DNA of 64,000 nucleotides, from the NCBI GenBank assembly GCA_902796005.1, contig CADBNF010000032.1:1-64000 (forward strand). Direction: 5' to 3'. Positions 1 through 8,005 of this stretch are shown here, piece by piece. Every line of letters begins with the position of its first letter. Position 1 is the stretch's first letter. The notes beneath the pieces were generated by a model. It searched no databases. It worked only from the letters and a program-made list of their open reading frames with translations, and had not been told where the DNA came from. A program made the translations under genes and the position numbers. Origin of the DNA: an uncultured Lachnospiraceae bacterium. GTDB lineage: Bacteria; Bacillota; Clostridia; Lachnospirales; Lachnospiraceae.

Positions 1-1
1 C

Positions 2-301
2 AGATATCAGATCCTGAAGGCAAAGATGCCTGTTCTGATTACTGCTCTTTCCGAGCTGAACACTCCTCGGTACATGACCCCCGGCGGAATCTTCGATGCC
101 TGCGATGCTGAGATTACCGTTTGGAGCCGTGATGACCTGAAGGATCTTGACGATGCCAACATCGGTCTTGCAGGTTCTCCCACCAAGATCGCCAAGGCTT
201 CCGATAAGGTTCGTAAGGGAGCCGGTGAAGTTGTTAACCTTGATACCGAAGCCGCTGTAGATTATCTTATGGATAAGCTGACCGGCAATCATATTATCTA
301 A
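2..301 (+). CDS. etfB: Electron transfer flavoprotein beta subunit, C-terminal part
   Basis: The reading frame is open from the left edge, so only about the last 99 residues are visible and the start lies outside the window. The visible part has the EtfB tail pattern: an A-K-x-P-V-L-I-T strand, a T-P-R-Y stretch, and a W-S-R-D-D-L segment before a G-L-A-G-S-P-T turn that in the family lies near the AMP site and recognition loop. EtfB pairs with EtfA (next gene, 15 bases on) to carry electrons from acyl-CoA dehydrogenases to the respiratory or bifurcating partner. Family assignment rests on this tail and the etfA neighbour. The acyl-CoA dehydrogenase that often precedes it would be outside the window. 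Confidence 0.9.
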   Translation, partial: RYQILKAKMPVLITALSELNTPRYMTPGGIFDACDAEITVWSRDDLKDLDDANIGLAGSPTKIAKASDKVRKGAGEVVNLDTEAAVDYLMDKLTGNHII

Positions 302-316
302 GAGGTGGTGAACAGT

Positions 317-1375
317 ATGAAAAATCTGGAAGAATACAAGGGCGTATTTATCTTTGCCCAGCAGGTAGATAACAAATTAAGCAGCATCGCCTTCGAATTA
401 CTGGGAAAAGCCAGAGATCTTGCTGAAGATCTTGACTGCAAGGAAGTTACCGCTGTCCTTCTCGGCAGCGATGTTAAGGGCCTTGCCGATCAGCTTGCCG
501 AGTACGGCGCTGACAGAGTAATCGTTGTTGACGATCCCGCACTGAAGACCTACATGACAGAGCCCTACACCCATGCACTGGCTTCTGTTATCAACAAGTA
601 CAAACCCGAAATCATGCTGGTTGGCGCTACCGCCATCGGCCGTGACCTTGGCCCCAGAGTATCCGCCCGTGTTGCTACCGGTCTGACCGCTGACTGTACA
701 CAGCTTGATATCGGTGATTTCCCGCTTGTTGCCATCCCCAACCAGGAACAGCTTCACAAGCAGCTGCTTATGACCCGTCCTGCATTCGGCGGCAACACCA
801 TCGCTACCATCGCCTGCCCCTACAACCGTCCGCAGATGGCTACCGTACGTCCCGGCGTTATGGTTAAGAAGGACAAGATTGAAGGCGCGAAGGCCAAGGT
901 TGAGGAGTACAATCCCGGCTTCGAGAAGAACAACAAATGGGTTGAGATTCTGGAAGAAGTTATGTCCGTTAACGAAGTTGCCGATATCATGGATGCCAAG
1001 ATCCTTGTTTCCGGCGGCCGTGGCGTAGGCTCTGCTGAGAACTTCAAGCTTCTCCAGGAGCTGGCTGACGAGCTGGGCGGACAGGTTTCCTGCTCTCGTG
1101 CAGTTGTAGATAACGGCTGGATGCCCAAGGACATGCAGGTTGGCCAGACCGGCAAGACCGTACGTCCCAAGGTATACTTCGCTATCGGTATCTCCGGTGC
1201 TATCCAGCACGTTGCCGGTATGGAAGAGTCCGATCTGATCATCGCTATCAACAAGAACGAAACCGCTCCCATCTTTGATGTAGCGGATTACGGCATTGTC
1301 GGCGACCTGAACAAGATCGTTCCGAAGCTGATCGACGCCATCAAGGCTTACAAGGCTGCGAAGGCTCAGTTCTGA
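317..1375 (+). CDS. etfA: Electron transfer flavoprotein alpha subunit
   Basis: This encodes 352 residues, a usual EtfA length. The N-terminal half (about 1-190) is the nucleotide-binding-like domain. The C-terminal half (about 225-330) carries the FAD-binding block, recognisable from V-S-G-G-R-G-V-G, S-R-A-V-V-D-x-G-W, Q-V-G-Q-T-G-K-T-V, and I-G-I-S-G-A-I-Q-H followed by a late N-K-N-E-T-A-P-I-F-x-V-A-D-Y-G. EtfA/EtfB is a soluble cytoplasmic electron carrier for acyl-CoA oxidation or reduction. An in-frame GTG lies at 305, but the AGAGGTGG stretch at 301-308 is correctly spaced only for ATG at 317. A strong terminator follows, so etfA ends its operon. Whether this Etf bifurcates cannot be told from the part shown. 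Confidence 0.96.
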   Translation: MKNLEEYKGVFIFAQQVDNKLSSIAFELLGKARDLAEDLDCKEVTAVLLGSDVKGLADQLAEYGADRVIVVDDPALKTYMTEPYTHALASVINKYKPEIMLVGATAIGRDLGPRVSARVATGLTADCTQLDIGDFPLVAIPNQEQLHKQLLMTRPAFGGNTIATIACPYNRPQMATVRPGVMVKKDKIEGAKAKVEEYNPGFEKNNKWVEILEEVMSVNEVADIMDAKILVSGGRGVGSAENFKLLQELADELGGQVSCSRAVVDNGWMPKDMQVGQTGKTVRPKVYFAIGISGAIQHVAGMEESDLIIAINKNETAPIFDVADYGIVGDLNKIVPKLIDAIKAYKAAKAQF

Positions 1376-1418
1376 TTTAACTGAACTAACAGCGGGAAAG
1401 AGATTTCCCTGTAAATGA

Positions 1419-1449
1419 ATAAGGCAGCAGGAAACTGCTGCCTTATTTC
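1419..1449 (+). terminator. Rho-independent terminator after etfA
   Basis: A 12-bp perfect stem (1419-1430 with 1435-1446) closes on a GAAA tetraloop and is followed by a short T-rich tail. It separates etfBA from the zinc-ribbon gene, whose start is only 20 bases further on. Confidence 0.85.
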
Positions 1450-1469
1450 TGAAAAGAGGAGAAGAGACT

Positions 1470-2195
1470 ATGTTCTGCAGAAATTGCGGCACCAAGATTC
1501 CGGACGGAGCGAAATTCTGTCCGCAATGCGGTACGCCTTCCATTACCTCCGGGTCCGTAAACCAGACAGCTGATTCTGCCGGGTTTGACCAGGGCTTTAC
1601 CACCCCGGATGCCGGAGAAGATTATTACCAGGATAATTATTCCGGAAGCGGCTACAGCCAGGAGAGCTTCAGCAGCGCAACGGATTACACCGATGACCTC
1701 AATACCACCGGCTACAGCGGAGACAGCTACGGCCAGGATGACTTCGGCGGCGATACCTACGGCGCGAATCCTTATCAGGAAGACAATTATTCCGCCAACA
1801 CCGGCAGCCGCAGCAGCGGCGCCTCCGGCAGTACCCGGAGCAGCCGTCAGTACGGCGGTGACCAGTACGGCAGCGGAAGCACCGGCGGAAATTACAGTAA
1901 TTCCGGCTACAGCACAGGATACCAGGCACCGTTCTCCGGCATGGCCATTGCCGGCTTTGTGCTTTCTCTTGCGGCCATCTTCTTTAACGCCTTCTTCCTC
2001 ATTCCGAGTATTCTCGGCATTATTTTCAGCGGTGTCGGCCTCGGAAAGTGCAATAAGAACGGATACAGGGGCAAGGGCCTTGCTATCGCGGGTATGGTAA
2101 TCAGTATCATCCTTCTGGTTATCTATGTGATTGCGATTATCTATGTCCTGTCTTATGCCGGCAGCATCTATTATCTGCTGCGGAGCTTCTTCTGA
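1470..2195 (+). CDS. Zinc-ribbon membrane protein with DUF4190-like C-terminus
   Basis: This encodes 241 residues in three parts. Residues 1-24 are a zinc ribbon with Cys 3, 6, 17 and 20. Residues about 25-150 are a low-complexity linker rich in Gly, Ser, Tyr, Asp and Gln, probably disordered. Residues about 153-235 hold two or three membrane segments around a G-K-G-L-A-I-A-G-M turn, the arrangement of DUF4190-type proteins. The N-terminal ribbon would face the cytoplasm. A GAGGAGAAGAG ribosome site precedes ATG 1470. The gene stands alone between two terminators, with its promoter probably inside or just after the etfA terminator. Function is unknown; proteins of this layout are common in Clostridia and no enzyme motif is visible. 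Confidence 0.8.
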   Translation: MFCRNCGTKIPDGAKFCPQCGTPSITSGSVNQTADSAGFDQGFTTPDAGEDYYQDNYSGSGYSQESFSSATDYTDDLNTTGYSGDSYGQDDFGGDTYGANPYQEDNYSANTGSRSSGASGSTRSSRQYGGDQYGSGSTGGNYSNSGYSTGYQAPFSGMAIAGFVLSLAAIFFNAFFLIPSILGIIFSGVGLGKCNKNGYRGKGLAIAGMVISIILLVIYVIAIIYVLSYAGSIYYLLRSFF

Positions 2196-2238
2196 AGCCT
2201 GTAAGAAGCTGCTTATATTGTTGTAAATGAGAATATCA

Positions 2239-2284
2239 ACGAATACGGACTGCTTTGAGACCAGGCATCCGTATTCGTTTTTTT
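2239..2284 (+). terminator. Rho-independent terminator
   Basis: Eleven-bp perfect arms at 2239-2249 and 2268-2278 enclose an 18-base loop and run into a T7 tract. It ends the zinc-ribbon transcript. Confidence 0.85.
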
Positions 2285-2326
2285 GTCGGAAAAAACGAGA
2301 AAACCATGATCCGTTTTTGGATATTA

Positions 2327-2335
2327 TGCTATAAT
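2327..2335 (+). promoter_or_regulatory. Extended -10 promoter for the glycosidase pair
   Basis: TGC-TATAAT at 2327-2335 is a perfect -10 with the TGN extension. No good -35 is seen 17 bases upstream, as is usual for extended -10 promoters. Transcription would start near 2342, giving a leader of about 45 bases before ATG 2387, which has an AAAGGAG ribosome site. Confidence 0.55.
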
Positions 2336-2386
2336 ATGATAAGAATATTTCAGGATTGACTTATGATACGTTAGAAAGGAGACAAG

Positions 2387-3922
2387 ATGCAGCTCGATTT
2401 ACAGAAAAGACCTTTAAGCCGGCATCTGTCCAGGCATTTCCTGTTCCTGGAAACCGATGCCTGCTGCAAAGGACGTAAGAAAGGATTGTTCCTCGGCCTT
2501 TCGGCGGAAGGCGCCGGTACCTTCGGCAGACTGATGGATATTCCGCCGGGATTTATACAGCTTCTGCCTGACGGGAAGGAAGGCCCTGATGCATTCCGTG
2601 TTGAAGCTGAGGAGAGCTTCGCAAAGGTGGACTGTCCGGAGGGCGGTACGCTGTGCATTGCCCTGCACGGGGAGAAATCCCTTCTGATATCAGGCAGGGA
2701 CTGCACCCTCACCATGAAGGTCAGGCTGAACATGGGTGAATCCATCCTGGAAACACCCCGGGGCTATGAGGTCATCATGGGTTCCGAGCGCTACGTGATT
2801 TCCCCGAAAAAAGGTAAGGGAAGTCTGGAGGTGGCCTGGGAGCTGGAGAACCTGAAAAGCAGTGATCCGGTTCTTACCTTTGTCCCTGAAGACGGCGCTC
2901 TTGAGCTGGTCATGATGGACACGGATACCAATTATGAGGTTCCCGAACCCCCGGCAACCGCTGCGGATGCAGCCGCAATTACGAAGGCTGACTTTGCAAG
3001 CTGGCTGGATAAGCTGGTTTATAAGGAAGACCCGGAAGCTGCCTATGATCTGTGGATTGGTTTCCAGTACAGGAACGGCCAGGTCCTGACAGATGTGGAC
3101 CGTACGGCGCATCATTATGCCAAGGCCATGGAGCAGCCCTTTGCAGCCCTGGCTTTTAAGGATATCAACTGCAGAATCGGGCTGCTGAACGCCCTGATGG
3201 CGACGGAAGAGAAGAGCGGTATGATTCCCAAGGAAATCTATCTGCGGGATCTTGTGCCGGAAGCCGCACCGCCGGTCTGCGGCCTTGCTTTGGCGGACTG
3301 TGATTTTGCCGCAGCCGATAAAGATCTTCTTGAGAAATTCTACTGCCTGTTTTCCAAAGCTGTGAACTGGTGGTTTGTCAACCGTTATACAAAAGCCGGC
3401 TGCTTCTATGCCTATATTCATGAAACCGGCGGCCCCGGCAAGCCTGTCCTTCCTGTCGGCAGACCCTGTGTCAGCCCGGATCTGGCTGCTTACCTGATCC
3501 TGGACTGCCAGGTGCTGGAAAAGGCGGGTGCCTGCCTCGGCAGGGAAGATGTTTCCCTCTGGAAAGAACGCAGAGAAGAAATGGAAAAAGTCCTTTGCGG
3601 GCTTTGGACGGAAAACGGCTTTGTCAGCAAAGATGCAATGACGGAGGATACAGCACCCACACCGTCGCCCCTTGCTCTGATTCCCGTCATCCTGGGCGAC
3701 GAAGAGAAATTCCCCTTTATTTCCGCTTTGAAGGAAAAGGCCGCCGGGCTGGATGCCGCCAGGACGGATTACCTGTATGCGGAAATGCTGGCGCTGAAAG
3801 TCCCGGCACTTGCTGCAAAGATCATAGAGAACGGCGTAGAGAAGACAAATGCGGACTCCGCCGCTGCGTTTTCACCGGCCTGTGCAGGAGCGCTTCTTGC
3901 ACTTAAAGGAAAGGAGTGTTGA
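2387..3922 (+). CDS. Divergent GH63/trehalase-fold protein, probable non-catalytic partner
   Basis: This encodes 511 residues with no signal peptide. Residues 1-195 look like a beta-rich N-terminal domain. The rest can be laid against the (alpha/alpha)6 domain of the downstream glycosidase: A-P-P-V-C-G-L-A-L matches I-Q-P-P-I-Q-G-F-A-L, and S-P-D-L-A-A-Y-L-I (from Ser363) matches N-P-D-L-I-A-F-M-I. In the partner the segment before that strand is N-D-S-G-W-D-D; here it reads H-E-T-G-G-P-G (from His345), so the expected acid Asp is missing. I infer a structural or regulatory homologue, not an active hydrolase. The stop lies two bases before the partner's ATG, so the two are translationally linked. 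The family alignment was done by eye and the remote homology needs profile confirmation. Confidence 0.6.
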   Translation: MQLDLQKRPLSRHLSRHFLFLETDACCKGRKKGLFLGLSAEGAGTFGRLMDIPPGFIQLLPDGKEGPDAFRVEAEESFAKVDCPEGGTLCIALHGEKSLLISGRDCTLTMKVRLNMGESILETPRGYEVIMGSERYVISPKKGKGSLEVAWELENLKSSDPVLTFVPEDGALELVMMDTDTNYEVPEPPATAADAAAITKADFASWLDKLVYKEDPEAAYDLWIGFQYRNGQVLTDVDRTAHHYAKAMEQPFAALAFKDINCRIGLLNALMATEEKSGMIPKEIYLRDLVPEAAPPVCGLALADCDFAAADKDLLEKFYCLFSKAVNWWFVNRYTKAGCFYAYIHETGGPGKPVLPVGRPCVSPDLAAYLILDCQVLEKAGACLGREDVSLWKERREEMEKVLCGLWTENGFVSKDAMTEDTAPTPSPLALIPVILGDEEKFPFISALKEKAAGLDAARTDYLYAEMLALKVPALAAKIIENGVEKTNADSAAAFSPACAGALLALKGKEC

Positions 3923-3924
3923 AT

Positions 3925-5742
3925 ATGAAGGCACCTGTATTTGGCGATCGGGCGAAATTTGACCTGACCCATGCGGTTTATGCCCGTGAAGGTTCCGCTT
4001 TCTTTATCATTGAAAACTACTACAGCCATTTTCTTCAGCTTTCAACCTACAAACCCGGCGCCTGGATGGATACCAATGAATTTGTTTTCAACATTCATGC
4101 CGTAAAGGACGGCCGGGAAGCCCCCTATTCCTATCTGGGGGATCCGGGTGCGCTTCGCCTGACAACGGAGACCGGCGTACTGGATATCGTATTCACCTAT
4201 CATGAATATCTTCGTGTTTATTCGACTGACGGTATCGGCCTGACCCTGGAAGCCTCCCGTTACCGTCCGGGCATGCCGGCCTGTGACTGCTGCAGCGGCG
4301 CGGTCTTCCTTCCGGACGGCACCTGTGAAATCAGCTACGGTACCTACGGCAAATTCCGTTTTAACCCCATCCGGGGCAGAATCGAGATTAAAGCCGAGCT
4401 GAAGGAAGGAAAGTCCGGCTATAAGGGCTTATGCATCCTGCTCCTTCCTGACGAGGAAGGCGTGCTGGATATTGCCCTGCATGAGGATATGGTGGAAATC
4501 ACAGAGCTTCCGGATAAATACCCGCCCATCGATGAACTGAAGGCGGACGGCTTTGCCCGCTATGAACAGTTCCAGAAAAACTACCTGAAGCCGGCGGCAG
4601 GCTACGAGGAGCTTTTCCAGTATGCCTCCCACACGACCTGGTCCAGGCGGGTTAAGCCCGGCGGCAATTACAAGGCTCCCATGATTCTCATGCATTACGA
4701 ATACTTAAACGCCGCCTTCTCCTGGCAGCAGAGCTTTAACGGCATGTCCATGATGGGTGACCCGGAGGAGGGCTGGCGGATGATCTGCGCCATGTTCGAC
4801 TACCAGGAGGAGGATACCGGCCAGCTTCTGGGCAACGTGGGATACCTGAACGCCAACAGGGGTATTCAGCCGCCCATTCAGGGCTTTGCCCTGGATTTCC
4901 TCATGAACAAATGCGGAGATTCCTTCCTTACGCCCGAATCCTGCGAAAAGATGCTCCCGAAGTTCGAGAAATGGATCAACTTCTGGGTAACCACCCGTTC
5001 CGCGGGAAGAGGAGATGACGTCACGATGATCAACAGCCCCAATGATTCGGGCTGGGATGATGCCACCATCTTCCAGGACGGCTTCCCCACCGTCAATCCG
5101 GACCTTATCGCCTTCATGATTCTCCTTCTGGAGAAGACCGGCCTGCTGGCGGAAAAATGCGGACAGAAGGAAAAGGCAGAAAGCTACTATGCAAGAAGCA
5201 AAAAGCTTCTGGATACCCTGCTGAATGAATTCTGGGATGGCAAAAAGTTCGTAACCTTCCACGAGGGCAAACCGGTGAACAGCCTTTCCGTAGCCTGCTA
5301 CCAGCCCATTATCCTGGGCAAACGGCTCCCGCAGGAAATCATCGACAAAATCGCGGAAACCCTGACGGAAGAGGGCAATTTCCTGTGTGACATCGGCCTT
5401 GCGTCGGAAAGCTTTTACAGTGAAAACTGCAACTATTCCTCCAGGACCTTCGTACACGGCAGGGTCGTGGCCCCGGTACAGCTGTTCCTGTGCGCCGGCC
5501 TGAACCTGGCGGGCAAGAAAAAGGAAGCTGCCCTGATCGCAGAGCGCTTCTGCGACAATGCGAAGCAGAAGGGCTGTATCCTCGGCTTCCCGCCCAGGAT
5601 TGATACCTATGCGGCCACCGGAAAGCCGGTCTATATCATGCCCGGACCCATTGCCTCCGACGGCTGGCCCTGGTCATCCTGGAGCGCCTGCAGCATCCTG
5701 ACCCTTATTACCTGCATCATTCCCGAGGGAAGAGAGGCCTGA
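3925..5742 (+). CDS. GH63/MGH1-like glycoside hydrolase
   Basis: This encodes 605 residues. The N-terminal about 220 residues are beta-sandwich-like. From about residue 225 the sequence has the six-hairpin helical toroid of clan GH-G enzymes (GH63, GH37, mannosylglycerate-hydrolase-like). The S-G-W-D-D motif at 375-379 supplies the usual general acid, and later blocks include N-P-D-L (391-394), S-S-R-T-F-V-H-G-R-V near the end, and a C-terminal W-P-W-S-S-W. No secretion signal is seen, so it should act in the cytoplasm on an imported or internal oligosaccharide. The start is ATG 3925, nine bases past an AAAGGAG site; upstream GTG and TTG codons are not better placed. The substrate is not readable from sequence; alpha-glucosidic or alpha-mannosidic linkages are typical of the clan. 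No sugar transporter sits beside it. Confidence 0.75.
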   Translation: MKAPVFGDRAKFDLTHAVYAREGSAFFIIENYYSHFLQLSTYKPGAWMDTNEFVFNIHAVKDGREAPYSYLGDPGALRLTTETGVLDIVFTYHEYLRVYSTDGIGLTLEASRYRPGMPACDCCSGAVFLPDGTCEISYGTYGKFRFNPIRGRIEIKAELKEGKSGYKGLCILLLPDEEGVLDIALHEDMVEITELPDKYPPIDELKADGFARYEQFQKNYLKPAAGYEELFQYASHTTWSRRVKPGGNYKAPMILMHYEYLNAAFSWQQSFNGMSMMGDPEEGWRMICAMFDYQEEDTGQLLGNVGYLNANRGIQPPIQGFALDFLMNKCGDSFLTPESCEKMLPKFEKWINFWVTTRSAGRGDDVTMINSPNDSGWDDATIFQDGFPTVNPDLIAFMILLLEKTGLLAEKCGQKEKAESYYARSKKLLDTLLNEFWDGKKFVTFHEGKPVNSLSVACYQPIILGKRLPQEIIDKIAETLTEEGNFLCDIGLASESFYSENCNYSSRTFVHGRVVAPVQLFLCAGLNLAGKKKEAALIAERFCDNAKQKGCILGFPPRIDTYAATGKPVYIMPGPIASDGWPWSSWSACSILTLITCIIPEGREA

Positions 5743-5794
5743 AGCCTGCACAGGCCTTTGCCTGTAAACCAGACTGACAGTTAAGCCATAAGCC

Positions 5795-5835
5795 TTCCGG
5801 ACAGACGTATAACCTGCGCCTGTCCGGAATTTTTT
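5795..5835 (+). terminator. Rho-independent terminator after the glycosidase pair
   Basis: A perfect 10-bp stem (5795-5804 with 5820-5829) with a 15-base loop is followed by T6. The remaining 5836-5971 is AT-rich and shows no gene I can support; the promoter for the next operon begins at 5972. Confidence 0.85.
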
Positions 5836-5971
5836 ATCGCTTTAAAGTAATGATAAATGACCCAATCATCAAAAAACACTTTCATGTTCAGCTTCTCCAG
5901 AGACAGAAACGGTATACAATTTGAACAATATAAAAACTTGGTTTTTTGGTATAAATGCAAACAAAATCTCC

Positions 5972-6001
5972 TTGACAAAAGATTGCAATCTACTATATAT
6001 T
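5972..6001 (+). promoter_or_regulatory. Sigma-A promoter of the KAS III-like/Liv operon
   Basis: TTGACA at 5972-5977 is a consensus -35. TATATT at 5996-6001 (spacer 18) is the best -10; TATATA at 5994-5999 (spacer 16) is an alternative. Initiation is expected near 6008, directly on the candidate operator at 6012-6029. A 7-bp hairpin (6035-6041 with 6051-6057) lies in the leader. Confidence 0.7.
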
Positions 6002-6011
6002 CTTTAATGGC

Positions 6012-6029
6012 TGAACCACCATTCATTTT
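6012..6029 (+). promoter_or_regulatory. Candidate TetR-type operator
   Basis: TGAA-N6-TTCA at 6012-6025 is an inverted repeat whose right arm extends to TTCATTTT (6022-6029). The same TGAA-N6-TTCATTTT layout recurs in front of the tetR gene at 13628-13645. Its position a few bases past the -10 would let a bound repressor block initiation or clearance. This is an inference from pattern and position. Confidence 0.45.
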
Positions 6030-6091
6030 ATAGTATACATCGGTTTTCCTGATGTATCAGATGGGATTATTTATACAGGAGGATGAAAGAT

Positions 6092-7114
6092 ATGGAGTTA
6101 CCTAATGTTGGAATTGTCGGTATGGGGATTTATCTTCCGAAAACCAAGATGACTGCTGCCGAGATTTCCGAAAAGACGGGCGGCGTATGGAGTGAAGACG
6201 CCGTTATCAATAAGCTGGGCATTGTAGAGAAATATGTGCCTTCAGGGGATCCCTGCGACGGTACCCAGGAGATGGGCGCTCTTGCTGCTCTTGACTGCCT
6301 GAAAAATACGGGCGTTGATCCGTTGGATATTGACGTTATCCTCTGCTTCACGGAAGAGTGGAAGGAATATCCCTTAACCACCTCCGCCTGCTATACCGCT
6401 GACAGAATCGGTGCAAAAAATGCCTGGGGCATTGACATCCAGAACCGGTGCTGCACCACTGTGTCCGCCATGAAGATGGCCAAGGACATGCTGCAGGCTG
6501 ACCCGGAAATCAACAACGTCCTGGTATGCGGCGGTTACCGCAACTGCGACCTGATTGACTTTACGGACAACAACCTGTCCTTCATGTTCAACCTTGCCTG
6601 CGGCGGCGGCGCGATTCTTCTGCGCAAGAATTACAACAAGAACCTGCTTTTAGGTACCCATATCATGACCGACGGCAGCGTTGTTCATACTGCAGGCAGC
6701 GCAATCGGCGGCATCAACAATCCGGTTAACGCGGACAACTACAAGGAAAACTTCAAGCTCCGCCTGATGGATGCGAAGAAGATGAAGGGCCTCCTGAACG
6801 AGACCTCCATGCCGAACTGGATGCACTGCATCGACGAATCCTTAAGAAAATCCGGTATGACCAGAAAGGATATCGGCTATCTGGATATCCTGCACATCAA
6901 GAGAAGCGGCCATAAGGGCATGCTTGCCGACCTGGGACTTACCGAGGACCAGACCATTTATCTGGAAAACTACGGCCATGTGGGCCAGGTGGACCAGATT
7001 CTCTCCCTGAAGCTTGCCCTGGATGAAGGCAAGGTTAAGGACGGAACCGTAGTATCCATGATCGCTGCCGGTATCGGCTATACCTGGGCAGCCAACGTTA
7101 TCAAGTGGGGTTGA
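6092..7114 (+). CDS. 3-oxoacyl-ACP synthase III-like (thiolase-fold) condensing enzyme
   Basis: This encodes 340 residues, the usual length of the KAS III/HMG-CoA-synthase branch. The N-terminus G-I-V-G-M-G-I-Y-L-P is typical. The nucleophile is most likely Cys120 in I-Q-N-R-C-C-T-T, aligned with the V-N-A-A-C-A-G loop of FabH; Cys121 is adjacent. Near the C-terminus, I-K-R-S-G-H-K-G and N-Y-G-H-V-G-Q-V-D replace the FabH His and Asn loops, and G-I-G-Y-T-W closes the fold. This is not a housekeeping FabH: it heads an operon with a Liv-type importer and a CoA-transferase. It may join or cleave acyl-CoA units from the imported substrate. An ATG at 6083 directly abuts the AGGAGG (6077-6082), so ATG 6092 is the better start. 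Confidence 0.8.
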   Translation: MELPNVGIVGMGIYLPKTKMTAAEISEKTGGVWSEDAVINKLGIVEKYVPSGDPCDGTQEMGALAALDCLKNTGVDPLDIDVILCFTEEWKEYPLTTSACYTADRIGAKNAWGIDIQNRCCTTVSAMKMAKDMLQADPEINNVLVCGGYRNCDLIDFTDNNLSFMFNLACGGGAILLRKNYNKNLLLGTHIMTDGSVVHTAGSAIGGINNPVNADNYKENFKLRLMDAKKMKGLLNETSMPNWMHCIDESLRKSGMTRKDIGYLDILHIKRSGHKGMLADLGLTEDQTIYLENYGHVGQVDQILSLKLALDEGKVKDGTVVSMIAAGIGYTWAANVIKWG

Positions 7115-7117
7115 TGC

Positions 7118-7990
7118 ATGGCAACATTTTTCCAGTTATTCCTGCGAAGCTTTGAGACAGGCGCCATCTACGGCCTGGCCACTCTGGGCATCATCATCGT
7201 TTTCCGGACCAATGCGCTGGTAAACTTCGCCCAGGGCGTTATGGGCATGTTCGGCGCATATGTCATCACCTTCGCCTACTCCAAGGGCGTGCCGATTGTT
7301 GCGGCCATCCTTATCGGCGTAGTCGCTGCCATTGCACTGGGCTTTGTGGTTGACTTCTGTATTATCCGGAGAACAAAAAAGGTATCCGGCGCAGGCAAGG
7401 AGATTATCACCCTTGGCCTGATGATGGTTATCCTGGGCCTTGTTCCGATTATCTTCGGTGTTGAGCCTTTAAAGCTCGGCAAGGTTATTGCCGACGGTTC
7501 CTTCACCGTTTTCGGCGCCAATATTTCCTACAACAGCGTACTGAACATTTTCTTCGGTATCGGCATCACCGTGCTTCTGTTCTTCCTGATTCAGAAGTCC
7601 AAGCTCGGCCTGGCCATCCGTTCCACCGCTTCCAATGAGAAGACGGCGAAGCTGATGGGCGTACCCACCGCGCTGGTTACCCTTTTTGCCTGGGCGGTTG
7701 CCGTTGTACTGGGATCCCTTTCCGGCGCCATGGTGGCTCCCGCCACCTCCGTATCCATCAACCTGATGGACAGTGTGCAGGTATGTGCCTTCATCGCCTG
7801 CGTGCTGGGCGGCTTCCAGACCTTCTACGGTCCGGTTATCGCGGCCTACATCATCGCCATCGCCAACAATATGCTTTCCTACTATGTCTCCTCCGTATGG
7901 GGAACACAGATTCTGTACATCATCATCATGGTGTTCATCGTGTTCAAGCCGGTGGGCATGTTCGGCAAGCGCACCATCAAGAAGGTTTAA
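7118..7990 (+). CDS. livH: Branched-chain amino acid-type ABC transporter permease, LivH-like
   Basis: This encodes 290 residues with about eight hydrophobic segments and an N-terminal G-A-I-Y-G-L-A-T-L-G, a standard LivH opening. The cytoplasmic loop A-I-R-S-T-A-S-N-E-K-T-A-K-L-M-G-V-P is the EAA-like coupling segment that contacts the ATPases. It would form the membrane channel with LivM. It starts three bases after the KAS III-like gene and so is translationally coupled to it. The importer class takes branched-chain amino acids, urea, amides or assorted carboxylates; the CoA-linked neighbours favour a carboxylate, which is inference. Confidence 0.9.
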   Translation: MATFFQLFLRSFETGAIYGLATLGIIIVFRTNALVNFAQGVMGMFGAYVITFAYSKGVPIVAAILIGVVAAIALGFVVDFCIIRRTKKVSGAGKEIITLGLMMVILGLVPIIFGVEPLKLGKVIADGSFTVFGANISYNSVLNIFFGIGITVLLFFLIQKSKLGLAIRSTASNEKTAKLMGVPTALVTLFAWAVAVVLGSLSGAMVAPATSVSINLMDSVQVCAFIACVLGGFQTFYGPVIAAYIIAIANNMLSYYVSSVWGTQILYIIIMVFIVFKPVGMFGKRTIKKV

Positions 7991-8005
7991 GGAGGGCAGG
8001 GCATT

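Noticed and set aside
398..1603. Long minus-strand frame of 401 residues
   Set aside because: It lies antisense to etfA, has no ribosome site and no family pattern. GC-rich third positions of etfA leave the opposite frame open.
5781..6026. Minus-strand frame of 81 residues in the gap before the KAS III-like gene
   Set aside because: It overlaps a terminator, a consensus promoter and the candidate operator, and has no ribosome site.
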